DNA from: a virus
DNA length: 64,000 bases
IMG/VR virus record: IMGVR_UViG_3300046817_000837
Span: 24,636 to 88,635 of that record
Direction: 5' to 3' (one strand)
In this document: positions 17,959 to 25,165 of the stretch, piece after piece
Position numbering within the stretch: the first letter of the stretch is position 1
How the letters are laid out: every line of letters starts with the position of its first letter
Translations under genes and position numbers: made by a program
The notes under the pieces: generated by a model
What the model was told of the DNA's origin: nothing
Databases searched by the model: none
Seen by the model: the letters and a program-made list of their open reading frames with translations, nothing else

Positions 17959-18393
17959 TTAGGTGCCGGCGATGCCCGTGGTCGGGTACCGGGAGATCCT
18001 GGTCGCGGCATTCCAGGTGGACTTCAGCGACACGGCCGCGGTCACGCCGCCGGCGAGAGAGTAGTCCGGGAGGATCTGGCCGAAGAAATACTGGCCAGGG
18101 GCCGCGCCCTGCACGCCCAGCGTGCTCGGGTACAGGTAGAAGTTGCGCGGCAGGCCGTCCGTGGCGGCAACGTACGTCTGCGCCGTGGCCGTGTCATAGA
18201 AACCGCTGAAGTCGCCGGAGGCGTCAGGCAGGCCAGCCACCCAGATCAGGTTCTGGTCGCCCATGGTGGTGACGTCGACCTTGTTGACGACGAAGTTGAT
18301 CGACCAGTCCGACAGGAAGGCCATCGGGGCGGCCAGGTCGGCCGGGTTCACGCCGATGTAGGCGATCCCGTTGCGACCATGGATACGACTCAC
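17959..18393 (-). CDS. Major tail (tube) protein
   Basis: 144 residues. Clear pattern of actinophage tube proteins: GRNGIAYIGVNP, AFLSDWSINFVVNKVDVTT, GDQNLIWVAGLPDASG, FSGFYDTATAQTYVAATDG, FYLYP, GQYFFGQILPDYS, GGVTAAVSLKSTWNAA. First gene of the minus-strand tail operon. Its first ~35 residues are mirrored at the start of the tagged protein at 58590-59036. Confidence 0.9.
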   Translation of the reverse strand: MSRIHGRNGIAYIGVNPADLAAPMAFLSDWSINFVVNKVDVTTMGDQNLIWVAGLPDASGDFSGFYDTATAQTYVAATDGLPRNFYLYPSTLGVQGAAPGQYFFGQILPDYSLAGGVTAAVSLKSTWNAATRISRYPTTGIAGT

Positions 18394-18486
18394 AGTAGCT
18401 GACTCCTCACGAACTGTGTGGGGAGCCGGCTCCGGGCATGGCCGCGGCTTTATGCTGGCAGCAGCGTATACCAGCTAGTTTGGTAA

Positions 18487-18783
18487 GTGTCGCATGAGGA
18501 GCGATGGCTCCCTGTTCCGGGATACCAGGGCTGGTACGAGGTCAGCGACCTGGGGAACGTCTACGCGATGGCGCGGCCTTTCACGCGCGGTGGCTTGCTG
18601 AGGGCGCAGCTGAATTCCGCGGGATACCGCACCGTGCGGCTGAGCAAGTACGGCCGCGTCCGGACGGTTACCGTAGGGCGGCTGGTGCTGGCGGCATTCC
18701 GCGGGCCAGGAGGGGAAATGCGCGCCCGGCACGGCCCGGGGGGCAGGCAGGATGACTCGCTGGGGAACCTGGAATGGGGATAA
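18487..18783 (+). CDS. NUMOD4/HNH-type endonuclease, C-terminally truncated
   Basis: 98 residues, GTG start. WLPVPGYQGWYEVSDLGNVY is a NUMOD4 DNA-binding motif. RLVLAAFRGP, MRARHGPGGRQDDSLGNLEWG is the front of an HNH domain. The protein stops right after LEWG, where intact relatives continue with the catalytic Asn/His helix (T..EN), so it may be inactive or a binding-only remnant. Divergent from the major tail protein gene. Confidence 0.75.
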   Translation: MSHEERWLPVPGYQGWYEVSDLGNVYAMARPFTRGGLLRAQLNSAGYRTVRLSKYGRVRTVTVGRLVLAAFRGPGGEMRARHGPGGRQDDSLGNLEWG

Positions 18784-18806
18784 GACCGGGTGATACGCTA
18801 ATCCGC

Positions 18807-18986
18807 ATGAGAGAGCAGCCTGCAAGCGGTTACCGGCGAGCGCTGTCCTGGCACTGCGACCCGCCGCCACGGGGCACGCCCTTCGTGGTGGTCGCCGAGG
18901 GCTGGACGATCGCCGGCGGCATGGAGATCCGGGACATTCATGCGATTGAGGCCCTGTACCCAGAGGAACCGGACGAAGGACAATAA
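18807..18986 (+). CDS. Small protein of the HNH-associated WHC family (second copy)
   Basis: 59 residues. Pattern SGYRRALSWHCDPPPRGTPF, EGWTIAGG, IRDIHAIEALYPEE parallels the product of 771-956. Start ATG 18807, 21 bases after the NUMOD4/HNH stop. The TAA runs into a strong terminator, so the pair forms its own short transcription unit. Confidence 0.6.
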   Translation: MREQPASGYRRALSWHCDPPPRGTPFVVVAEGWTIAGGMEIRDIHAIEALYPEEPDEGQ

Positions 18987-19022
18987 AAAAGGCCCCGCCT
19001 CGTGAAGAGGCGGGGCCTTTTT
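18985..19022. terminator. Strong bidirectional intrinsic terminator
   Basis: A6 (18985-18990), GGCCCCGCCTC, GTGAA loop, GAGGCGGGGCC, T5. An 11-bp GC stem flanked by A and T runs between converging genes; it should stop transcription from both sides. Confidence 0.9.
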
Positions 19023-19034
19023 ACTTTCCTTTCC

Positions 19035-19247
19035 TCAGGAGGCTGCCTTGCCCGCCGCTTCCTGCGCTTCCGGCGGGATCGCCAGGCTGTAGCAACTGGC
19101 GAAGTAGAACGTCACGGGACCGCTGAGCGGCCGGTGCAGCTCGATCGTCGGCGGCGGGACAAGCCCGTCAGGGTGCTGGACGTTCAGCCACGCCTTGCCG
19201 TCCTGCGTAACGTACGTCGTTACCGGCTGGCTCACGGGGCTCACCAT
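19035..19247 (-). CDS. Hypothetical protein
   Basis: 70 residues; beta-rich middle (TYVTQDGKAWLNVQHPDG, TIELHRPLSGPVTFYFASC). Start overlaps the end of the upstream gene. Could encode a small secreted or virion-linked domain, but nothing is recognised. Confidence 0.5.
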   Translation of the reverse strand: MVSPVSQPVTTYVTQDGKAWLNVQHPDGLVPPPTIELHRPLSGPVTFYFASCYSLAIPPEAQEAAGKAAS

Positions 19248-19543
19248 GAATTAACCTGAGTGTTGCCGTTGCCGAACTGGACACCGCGCGCCCCGGTACC
19301 GGCGTCCGCCTCCGGCGCCTTAGCGCACCTCGTAACGGAGATGGCCCCGTCCGCGCTGACAGTGATCGTTTGATCACTGCCCAGGTGCGCGCCGCCCGCG
19401 TTCACGGTAATTTTCTTGCCGCCGGCCATGGTGACCGTGACCGACTGCGGGACTTCCGCTTCCGGGCCGACCGTGAAAACCCTGGCGTCTCCTCCCGTGG
19501 TGATAGTGACGCTCTCGATCCGGGCGTCCTGCTGGCCAGTCAT
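19241..19543 (-). CDS. Small beta-rich protein ending in a RHIM/BASS-like motif
   Basis: 100 residues, start at the ATGA overlap with the lipoprotein gene. The body is repetitive beta-strand (SVTITTGGDARVFTVG, SVTVTMAGGKKITVNAGG, TITVSADGAISVT). The last residues are ARGVQFGNGNTQVNSW. G-[IV]-Q-[hydrophobic]-G-x-[GH]-N-x-Q-x-N is a motif of actinobacterial effector and NLR-type proteins, related to RHIM-like bacterial amyloid signalling sequences. A phage protein carrying it at its C-terminus could template or block such assemblies. Inference only. Confidence 0.55.
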   Translation of the reverse strand: MTGQQDARIESVTITTGGDARVFTVGPEAEVPQSVTVTMAGGKKITVNAGGAHLGSDQTITVSADGAISVTRCAKAPEADAGTGARGVQFGNGNTQVNSW

Positions 19544-20475
19544 CACTTGCCCGCCGGGATCGTGTTCGGCGCGCCAACGTAGATCGTGCACGTCTTGCAC
19601 TGGTCCGCCAGGTCTTGCAGGCCCAGGAAGTACTGCGCGTACGGCCCGTACAGCTTCTGGGCTGCGGCCAGCCGGGCGGCGTTGACGCTCAGCGCCTGCT
19701 CCGCCGCGATCTGCTGGTTGTACAGCTGCTGGACGGCCGGGTCGGTCGGCGTCACGTTGTCGACGGTCACTAGCATCGGGACGCAGTTCGTCACCGTGCT
19801 GGCATCGCCGCAGAAGTAGGGAGCCTTTGTCCCTGCTGCCACGTCTAGCTCAGCATTCAGGTCTTGCGCGATCTTCGCGCCCAGTGCCGGCCAGGAAACC
19901 GGGTCGGTCCACAGTGACGGCCCGAACTGGCCGATGACGTCATTGGTGGCCCGGTCAACGGCCGGCCCCATGTTCTCGGCCAGCATGGCGTTCCAGCCGG
20001 GAGTGGAGGAGTGCGGGTTCAGCGCCACGCTGGCGTCCGTCTGGTCCGAGCTCTCCGCGCAGCCGTACTTGAGGCAGAACGCGAGGAAGGCCGGCATCAC
20101 CTTGTCTACCTGGGTAGGCGTAAAGTACACCGAGGTCCAGACGTGCACGGGCATGCCAGGAGTGCCGTCCTTTCCGGCGCCTGTCCGTACCGACATCGGG
20201 TTGTTACGGTCGCCGCCGGACGGTGAGGTCCGGTAGTTCCGGGCGTCGCACGGGTAGTACCAGGCCGTGTTGTCGTTGCCGATATTCACGTACTGCCCCG
20301 GGTGCGCGATGGCCACCACGTTCTGCGTCCCGCTGGCGTAGCCGTGACCGGTGACGATCGCGCACTGGGAGATGGCGGGCTGGGCGTGCGTGCACGATGC
20401 CAGCGCCGCCAGGCCGGCCGCTACGGCCGTTGCGCTCACCAGGATCGTCCCGGCAAGCCTCCTGCTGATCCTCAA
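19543..20475 (-). CDS. Secreted lipoprotein, SPFH/band-7-like pattern
   Basis: 310 residues. Signal sequence with lipobox-like end: RRLAGTILVSATAVAAGLAA then LASC. The mature part has AIAHPGQYVNIGNDNTAWYY, PCDARNYRTS, DRNNPMSV and VHVWTSVYFTPTQ, resembling the SPFH-like lipoproteins seen in some actinophages. A helical region follows (QQLYNQQIAAEQALSVNAAR) and a Cys-rich end (DQCKTCTIY). May sit on the outer membrane face of infected cells and affect host envelope or superinfection. Confidence 0.5.
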   Translation of the reverse strand: MRISRRLAGTILVSATAVAAGLAALASCTHAQPAISQCAIVTGHGYASGTQNVVAIAHPGQYVNIGNDNTAWYYPCDARNYRTSPSGGDRNNPMSVRTGAGKDGTPGMPVHVWTSVYFTPTQVDKVMPAFLAFCLKYGCAESSDQTDASVALNPHSSTPGWNAMLAENMGPAVDRATNDVIGQFGPSLWTDPVSWPALGAKIAQDLNAELDVAAGTKAPYFCGDASTVTNCVPMLVTVDNVTPTDPAVQQLYNQQIAAEQALSVNAARLAAAQKLYGPYAQYFLGLQDLADQCKTCTIYVGAPNTIPAGK

Positions 20476-20741
20476 CTGATTTCCCTTTCTTGCAGTAGCC
20501 TGCCGAGCGCCTCATACGCGGGCAGGGCCAGCTCCCTGGTGCTTCCTGATGCCAGGGAGTCACTGATTGCCGTGGCGAGCGCGTCCTGCGCCAGCTTCAG
20601 GGAACGGCGCTGCGCATGGACGGCGCACCGTTCCCGCTGGTAGCCGCGGATCTTCCGGGTCGCCCAGAAGCCGAGGGCCCCCATCCACACGGTCGCGACC
20701 AGCAGCGACGGCAGCGTCACGCTGACAAAGAACCGGATCAT
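20472..20741 (-). CDS. Small membrane-anchored helical protein
   Basis: 89 residues, start ATG 20741. One N-terminal membrane helix (SVTLPSLLVATVWMGALGFW) then a basic helical domain (RERCAVHAQRRSLKLAQDAL, YEALGRLLQERE). Coupled on both sides (ATGA). Confidence 0.55.
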   Translation of the reverse strand: MIRFFVSVTLPSLLVATVWMGALGFWATRKIRGYQRERCAVHAQRRSLKLAQDALATAISDSLASGSTRELALPAYEALGRLLQEREIS

Positions 20742-21019
20742 TGCGTTCCCAGGTAGCCCTCGATCACGGCCAGCTCCCGGCGGAGATCCAGGGCCAGCAC
20801 GCGGGCACGGGCCTGGTCGGCGGCCAGTTCCCCTTCCGTCTTGCGACCGTAGCCGCTCAGCTTCACGTCCGCCCACCGCCATCTCCCGGGCGGGCAGGGC
20901 ACGCTGAGGTCATCTGCCGCCCTGATCCGGTTCCGCAGCGACCAGCAGTGATCGCGCAGGACCTTCCGCGCCTCCTCCGGCAGGGTCGTCAGCCCCATGC
21001 GGCGCACCCGCCATCGCAT
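20738..21019 (-). CDS. Hypothetical helical protein
   Basis: 93 residues from ATG 21019; a second ATG at 20998 (MGLTTLPEE) would reduce the overlap with the upstream gene from 31 to 10 bases. Contains LPEEARKVLRDHCWSLRNRI and ADQARARVLALDLRRELAVI, probably a helical bundle. Confidence 0.5.
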   Translation of the reverse strand: MRWRVRRMGLTTLPEEARKVLRDHCWSLRNRIRAADDLSVPCPPGRWRWADVKLSGYGRKTEGELAADQARARVLALDLRRELAVIEGYLGTQ

Positions 21020-21861
21020 TCATTGCACCCGGCCACGGCCACGGCCACCGGGTGGGCTGCCGCGTTCACGAGCGGGAACTCGAATATGCGCCGGGAATCG
21101 ATGTCGGCGGAGCAGCTGACCTCGCCGTCCTGGGCGCAGCCGGCGTTCACGAGCACCCGTCCGCCGTTCTCCCAGCAGTCCTGGTCGTTGACGCCGTCCT
21201 CGCAGCCGGCCGCGCGCACGCGCTGCTCCGTGCACTCGCTGAGGGCCGCGTCGTCGGCTTCCTCGCAGCCAGCCGCGCGGACGGCCCGGCCATTGCCGCT
21301 CTCCCAGCAGTCGCCGCGATCGTCGGCGTTGTCACAGCCCGCGCTCACGACCCGGGCACGGGCCGCCCGCTTGTTATCGTCTTCGGCCCAGCAGACGTAG
21401 TCGTCGCAGCCGGCCCCGGTCAGCCACGGCTCGCTCTCGCTGACGCTCACCCGGGTCACGGCGGGCTGCGAGAGTGCCTGCATGCGGTCCCACGCCTGCT
21501 CGCCCTCCGGGACGTGCGCGTGGAAGGGGGCGGTCCAGCGCTCTGCATCCGGGTCCCACGTCCGCAGGAACTCCCGGTCCTCGTGCCCGGTGAGCTCGTG
21601 CCGGATGAATCCCAGCAGCCGGAACAGCAGCGCTTCCGTGCTCTCGTAGTCGCTGGCGCTCACCCGGATGAGGGCGCGCTCGGTGAGCGGGACGCGGTAC
21701 TCCCCGCCCCGGGTGATGAAGCTGGAGTCGACGGTCTCGATCTCGATGCCCACGTGCACCCGGTCGCCGTCACCCGGCGCCGGCGCGGCGCTGATCCTCC
21801 ATCCCGGGCGGAAGATCGTCCTGCGCAGGACGCCGACCGCCTCGTGCTGGCTAATGCTCAT
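20989..21861 (-). CDS. Protein with N-terminal globular domain and Cys-rich tandem repeats
   Basis: 290 residues. Residues 1-~125 look globular (HVGIEIETVDSSFITRGGEY, LLFRLLGFIRHELTGHEDRE, APFHAHVPEGEQAWDRM). The rest (~145-290) is a series of about five units of 25-30 residues built on AGC[DE]...C[WT]E....V[RN]AGC (AGCDNADDRGDCWESG, RAAGCEEADDAALSECTE, RAAGCEDGVNDQDCWENG). The repeated Cys pairs suggest a disulfide-linked or metal-binding array. Not recognised. Confidence 0.6.
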   Translation of the reverse strand: MSISQHEAVGVLRRTIFRPGWRISAAPAPGDGDRVHVGIEIETVDSSFITRGGEYRVPLTERALIRVSASDYESTEALLFRLLGFIRHELTGHEDREFLRTWDPDAERWTAPFHAHVPEGEQAWDRMQALSQPAVTRVSVSESEPWLTGAGCDDYVCWAEDDNKRAARARVVSAGCDNADDRGDCWESGNGRAVRAAGCEEADDAALSECTEQRVRAAGCEDGVNDQDCWENGGRVLVNAGCAQDGEVSCSADIDSRRIFEFPLVNAAAHPVAVAVAGCNECDGGCAAWG

Positions 21862-21911
21862 TCCTTGTCATCCTTCCTTGACGATGACCTGCTTGGCCGC
21901 GCGCTCGCTCA

Positions 21912-22163
21912 TTACCAGGTCACCGTGCAGTCGGGCTGGTAGCAGACGTGCGACCCGGGATGGCTCGCGCCCTTCTTGCCGCGCTCGCCCATGACGATGA
22001 GATCGCAGCGGTGCGTGAGGTGCGGCTGGCCGCCGGTTTCCTCGTGCGTTGAGCCGCACTTCTTGTTCCCGGCGTCGCGGCCCTGGTAGGCGCCCAGCCC
22101 GGCAAGGCACCCGATCGCGTGCTTCTTGATCGTGCCCCCGCACTGGTCACAGGGTGCTGCCAT
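21912..22163 (-). CDS. Small zinc-ribbon-like protein
   Basis: 83 residues. CDQCGG near the start, then C-rich segments (GNKKCGSTHEE, THRCDLIVMGERGKKG, HVCYQPDC). The frame is chosen because the Cys pairs fit a zinc site. Upstream gene overlaps by 17 bases. Confidence 0.5.
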   Translation of the reverse strand: MAAPCDQCGGTIKKHAIGCLAGLGAYQGRDAGNKKCGSTHEETGGQPHLTHRCDLIVMGERGKKGASHPGSHVCYQPDCTVTW

Positions 22164-22386
22164 TTTCCTGCCTTTCCAGGCTCATGTTCGACATGCTGAG
22201 GACATGGAACCCGGCCCTCTCCCGGCCCTTTCCGTGGCCCTGCTCCCGCATGGCTGCATAGAACCTCGTGAGCGCGTTGGGAACTGACGTGGCCTGGATG
22301 GTCATGTGGCTTAGCACGGTGGGATCATCTCCGGCCAGGTGCAGCCAGGTAACACGGAACTCATGCTGGGGCATCTTCGGGTTCAC
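22147..22386 (-). CDS. Hypothetical protein
   Basis: 79 residues; PQHEFRVTWLHLAGDDPTVL, then NALTRFYAAMREQGHGKGRE. A mixed alpha/beta small domain, no family recognised. MPQHEF four codons later is an alternative start. Confidence 0.5.
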   Translation of the reverse strand: MNPKMPQHEFRVTWLHLAGDDPTVLSHMTIQATSVPNALTRFYAAMREQGHGKGRERAGFHVLSMSNMSLERQENGSTL

Positions 22387-22443
22387 TGTCTCCCCTTACC
22401 TGCCACGGGCCGCCTTCCGTCTCCGGAGGGCGGCCCGGCTGGA

Positions 22444-22590
22444 TCAGCTGTCGGCGGCGTCGTCCCAGTCGCCGGGCCCGGTGCCCTCAGCGTCCTCCAG
22501 GCTGGCGATCATCCGGCGGAAGGCCAGGATCGCCGACAGCGCGGCAGCCCCGGCAGAGGCCAGGATGAGCCCGAGTTCGATCTTCCTCAT
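22444..22590 (-). CDS. Very small membrane protein
   Basis: 48 residues, ATG 22590 after GGGAAAGAAA. MRKIELGLILASAGAAALSA is one membrane helix, followed by FRRMIASLEDAEG and an acidic tail (DWDDAADS). Short, but start site, hydrophobic profile and position in a minus-strand run support it. Confidence 0.5.
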   Translation of the reverse strand: MRKIELGLILASAGAAALSAILAFRRMIASLEDAEGTGPGDWDDAADS

Positions 22591-22634
22591 TTTCTTTCCC
22601 TTTTCTCTTTCTTTTGCGGTGGATGGCAGTGAGC

Positions 22635-22699
22635 GGAAAGGAGCGGACTCGAACCGCTTGCCCGGGGATATTCATCCCGGTATGCGCCTGCGCCTTTCC
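22635..22699 (-). tRNA. tRNA-like element with short D arm
   Basis: On the minus strand GGAAAGG (22699-22693) pairs with CCTTTCC (22641-22635), and AGCGG-TTCGAGT-CCGCT forms a perfect T arm next to it. CCGGG/CCCGG pairs in the anticodon-arm position around ATGAATATC. Only 12 bases lie between acceptor and anticodon arm (normally about 19), the anticodon loop is nine bases rather than seven, and the variable loop is three. Total 65 nt, no encoded CCA. It may be a decayed tRNA, a tRNA mimic, or an unusual functional tRNA; a GAA (Phe) anticodon is possible but not secure. Confidence 0.45.
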
Positions 22700-22796
22700 T
22701 GGGCGTCCCCGCCGTATCACCCTTCCGTGCGCCCGTCGATGAAATGCCTCCTGTGCGCACCCGAGGCAGGGATGCTGTTGTAACCGGGGAGAAAGG

Positions 22797-23048
22797 TTAA
22801 GCCCCAGCCGGCGGGGAGCCTGCCTCCAGTTCTACCCTGCCGGAGTCCGGTGGGCCGCCTCGCTCAGCAGGGGGAGCCTCCCAGGCTTCGACCGCGCGCA
22901 CGGCGATCTCCAGTCCCTCGGCTATGCCCAGCTCCCGGTTCCTGGCCTTGATCGTCCGGGCGCCCAGGGCCGTCTCGCGGTGCCCGGCGGCCAGGTTGCC
23001 CAGGTGCGTGCAGAAGCCGGCCTTGTCCGCGATGATTACCTGCTTCAC
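22797..23048 (-). CDS. Hypothetical protein
   Basis: 83 residues. KQVIIADKAGFCTHLGNLAA, KARNRELGIAEGLEIAVRAV, then a Pro/Gly-rich tail. The hydrophobic pattern suggests a small alpha/beta domain, unrecognised. Follows the tRNA-like element on the same strand. Confidence 0.5.
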   Translation of the reverse strand: MKQVIIADKAGFCTHLGNLAAGHRETALGARTIKARNRELGIAEGLEIAVRAVEAWEAPPAERGGPPDSGRVELEAGSPPAGA

Positions 23049-23120
23049 GTGCCCTTCCTCTCCCGCCCCGCCGGCCGGGTCACTCCGGTCAGCGGGGCGG
23101 AGCCTTTGGTTACGGCGTGC

Positions 23121-23567
23121 TCACCCGTAATCCTTGTAGTCCACCGGGCCCTCGGGGGTCCAGAACCGGAACGTCCCGTGGTGCGGGCCGGCCAGCACGA
23201 TCGTCGCGAGCTTGCCCGTCACCTGCGTGATGGTGTGCGCCTGGCTGCGGCGCAGCAGGTACGGCCGCCACGGACGGTGGTGGCGGGTGACCGGCGGCCG
23301 GGACATGTCGCGAGTGTCCCAGACCTTCTCCGTGTACCCGCCGCTGACCGCGACGGAAATAAAGGACCGCGCGTGGTCGTGCGGGTCACGCCCGCTGTCC
23401 GGTCCGAAGATCCGCGTTACCAGCAGGGTGAGCGCCGGGACGGTGAGCAGCCGCCAGCGGTCGATGAACACGTCATCGCCGACGCTCACCTGGTAGTGCC
23501 GGACGCCTGCCCAGCGCGGGGTGCGCGGGGCGGTCGCGGTCGTGCGGTCTGGCGCTTCAGTGCTCAA
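23121..23567 (-). CDS. Cupin-like protein
   Basis: 148 residues. DPHDHARSFISVAVSGGYTE holds the His pair of a cupin metal site; later SQAHTITQVTGKLATIVLAG and FRFWTPEGPVDYKDY follow the second cupin motif pattern seen in a phage family (DHPW.F.S..L.GGY.E....HR....GP....GFWTP.G). Possible sugar- or nucleotide-modifying enzyme; substrate unknown. Confidence 0.5.
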   Translation of the reverse strand: MSTEAPDRTTATAPRTPRWAGVRHYQVSVGDDVFIDRWRLLTVPALTLLVTRIFGPDSGRDPHDHARSFISVAVSGGYTEKVWDTRDMSRPPVTRHHRPWRPYLLRRSQAHTITQVTGKLATIVLAGPHHGTFRFWTPEGPVDYKDYG

Positions 23568-23766
23568 GGCTCTCAGGCTCCTTCCTTTCCTCCAGGTCTT
23601 CTGCCTCAGCGGCGAGTCCTCCGTCAGTCGCGCCGGCCAGCGCGAGCGTCGCGTGGACTTGCGCCCTGGTCAGCACACGCGGCGTGATCACATGGCCGCC
23701 ATGGCTGGCAGTTGCGTACTCAGCGAGCAGCCGCTCGGCTTCGCGGTAATGCCAGGCCGCGTTCAT
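23557..23766 (-). CDS. Small conserved helical phage protein
   Basis: 69 residues from ATG 23766 at the ATGA overlap with DUF932. HYREAERLLAEYATASHG followed by VLTRAQVHATLALAGAT is a pattern common in small actinobacterial and phage proteins (two-helix, TPR-like half). Function unknown. Confidence 0.55.
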   Translation of the reverse strand: MNAAWHYREAERLLAEYATASHGGHVITPRVLTRAQVHATLALAGATDGGLAAEAEDLEERKEPESLEH

Positions 23767-24929
23767 GCCAGCGCCGCCTCGCGGGCCAGCTTCGCGGCCT
23801 TTGCCTTCAGCGGCTCGGACTTGAGCAGGTTGCGGTTCAGCTTGCTCTCCCAGGTCCGGGAGGTCCGGGCGTGGTCCAGGTACTCGCCGGCTGCCTGCAC
23901 CAGGCCGTACGCGGTGCCGCCGATCCCGGCGCCCTCCACGGTCGGCCCGTTCAGGAAGCCGAGCACCGCGGCGCGGGCCTCCTCGATGTTGGCCATGACC
24001 CGGTCGGAGATGATGCCGTCCGGGGGCGCGGGAATGAATTCCTTCAGCCACATCTGCTGCTGAGCCGGGGTGACCTTGATCCCGAGCAGGTCGCTCATGG
24101 CCGTGACGTACTCCGCGTTCTCCTGCCGGGCGAACTGGAGTGCCCCGCGGGCTTCCTCCAGCCGGTCCCGCCAGTTGCCGCGGTGGCTGAACGAGAACAC
24201 CGCGCCGGTCCGCTTGCCCTCCGCCTCGGCCGCGCCGAAGGTGTTCCCGCAGACGATGCGGACCTCGGTCAGCCGGGCGCAGCAGCTCGCGTTACCGGTG
24301 TGGTCACTGGTCACTCCCAGGTACGGGAAGCTGTAGGACGCGTCGATGCGCCCGCCAGCCTGCACCTGGTGCGGCTCGTCCAGCCGGGCGAGCATCCAGA
24401 CCTTCTTGCCGCCGGACAGGCTGCCGCCGGTCTCCAGCTTCACCGTGCCCGGCTCAGTCCCGAGGATCGCGTCGATGATCTCACCGAACGCGCTGTTGGG
24501 CACGATGTGGTAGCTGTCGCGCTGGTAGGAGAGCGTGGCCCCGGTGTCGCTGCGGGCGATCCGGCTCCACTTCTCCTGGGCGGCGTCGCTGACGATCGTG
24601 CCGGTGAAGGAGCCGAACTGCACGGCGCCGATGACCCCGGCGGCCTTGTCCGGGTTCCGGAAGGAAGCCTCCCACAGCCGGGTGAGCTGCGCCGCCGTCT
24701 CGGCCGTGGGCTGGCCGTTCTCACGGAGCAGGATCTCCATGGCGTGCTGGCGGAACTGGTCGGGGGACAGGAGGATATCGGCCGGCACCGGGTGCGCGAC
24801 CGGGTCCCAGTCCAGGCCCGCGAGGACGCGGGCCTCCTGGAAGCTCTGCGGGTAGTCATCGAGCACTTCGCCCTGGCGATGCCATGGCATCTCTCGTACA
24901 CTAAACATCTTTTCGACGTCTGCTGGCAC
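23763..24929 (-). CDS. DUF932 family protein
   Basis: 388 residues, GTG start after AGAAAGGG. Shows the DUF932/phage-plasmid-like pattern: SVREMPWHRQGEVLDDYPQ, GTGATLSYQRDSYHIVPN-type segment, LTEVRIVCGNTFGAA (the VCxNT motif), FSHRGNWRDRLEEAR, MSDLLGIKVTPAQQQMW, GGTAYGLVQAAGEYLDH. Such proteins are frequent near replication and recombination genes of phages and plasmids. Biochemical role is not established. First gene of the 24.9-19.0 kb leftward block. Confidence 0.8.
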   Translation of the reverse strand: MPADVEKMFSVREMPWHRQGEVLDDYPQSFQEARVLAGLDWDPVAHPVPADILLSPDQFRQHAMEILLRENGQPTAETAAQLTRLWEASFRNPDKAAGVIGAVQFGSFTGTIVSDAAQEKWSRIARSDTGATLSYQRDSYHIVPNSAFGEIIDAILGTEPGTVKLETGGSLSGGKKVWMLARLDEPHQVQAGGRIDASYSFPYLGVTSDHTGNASCCARLTEVRIVCGNTFGAAEAEGKRTGAVFSFSHRGNWRDRLEEARGALQFARQENAEYVTAMSDLLGIKVTPAQQQMWLKEFIPAPPDGIISDRVMANIEEARAAVLGFLNGPTVEGAGIGGTAYGLVQAAGEYLDHARTSRTWESKLNRNLLKSEPLKAKAAKLAREAALA

Positions 24930-24980
24930 TACTGCCCTTTCTTCCGTGCCGTCTCATGCCGGGCTGGCGTGAGCGGCCTC

Positions 24981-25012
24981 TAAGCTACGCTTAGCGTATC
25001 ATAGAGTATAAC
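24981..25012. promoter_or_regulatory. Divergent promoter/operator region, inverted repeat and two -10-like boxes
   Basis: CTAAGC TAC GCTTAG is an inverted repeat at 24980-24994, next to TATCAT (24997-25002) and TATAAC (25007-25012). On the minus strand GTTATACTCTATGATAC places a TATACT -10 about 80 bases before the DUF932 start. The region is AT-rich compared with its neighbours and separates the two divergent blocks. Confidence 0.5.
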
Positions 25013-25055
25013 AAGAGGCGCTGGATGTTTATTCCTAAAGGTCAAAGGTATCTTT

Positions 25056-25075
25056 TCGAACAAACGTTCTATAAT
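25056..25075 (+). promoter_or_regulatory. LexA/SOS-type box overlapping a TATAAT -10
   Basis: TCGAAC-AAAC-GTTCTA (25056-25071) matches the Gram-positive/actinobacterial SOS consensus TCGAAC-N4-GTTCGA except for one base. It overlaps TATAAT at 25070-25075. This fits a promoter for the rightward holin/lysis block that host LexA represses and DNA damage releases. No convincing -35 is seen. Confidence 0.55.
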
Positions 25076-25165
25076 GGCAATTCGCGTCCGCAGCGAGAAT
25101 CTTGCCCTGACGCACGCGCTGGCTCCTGTTACGATACCCGCAGATACTCCCCAGGAGGAGAAGCC

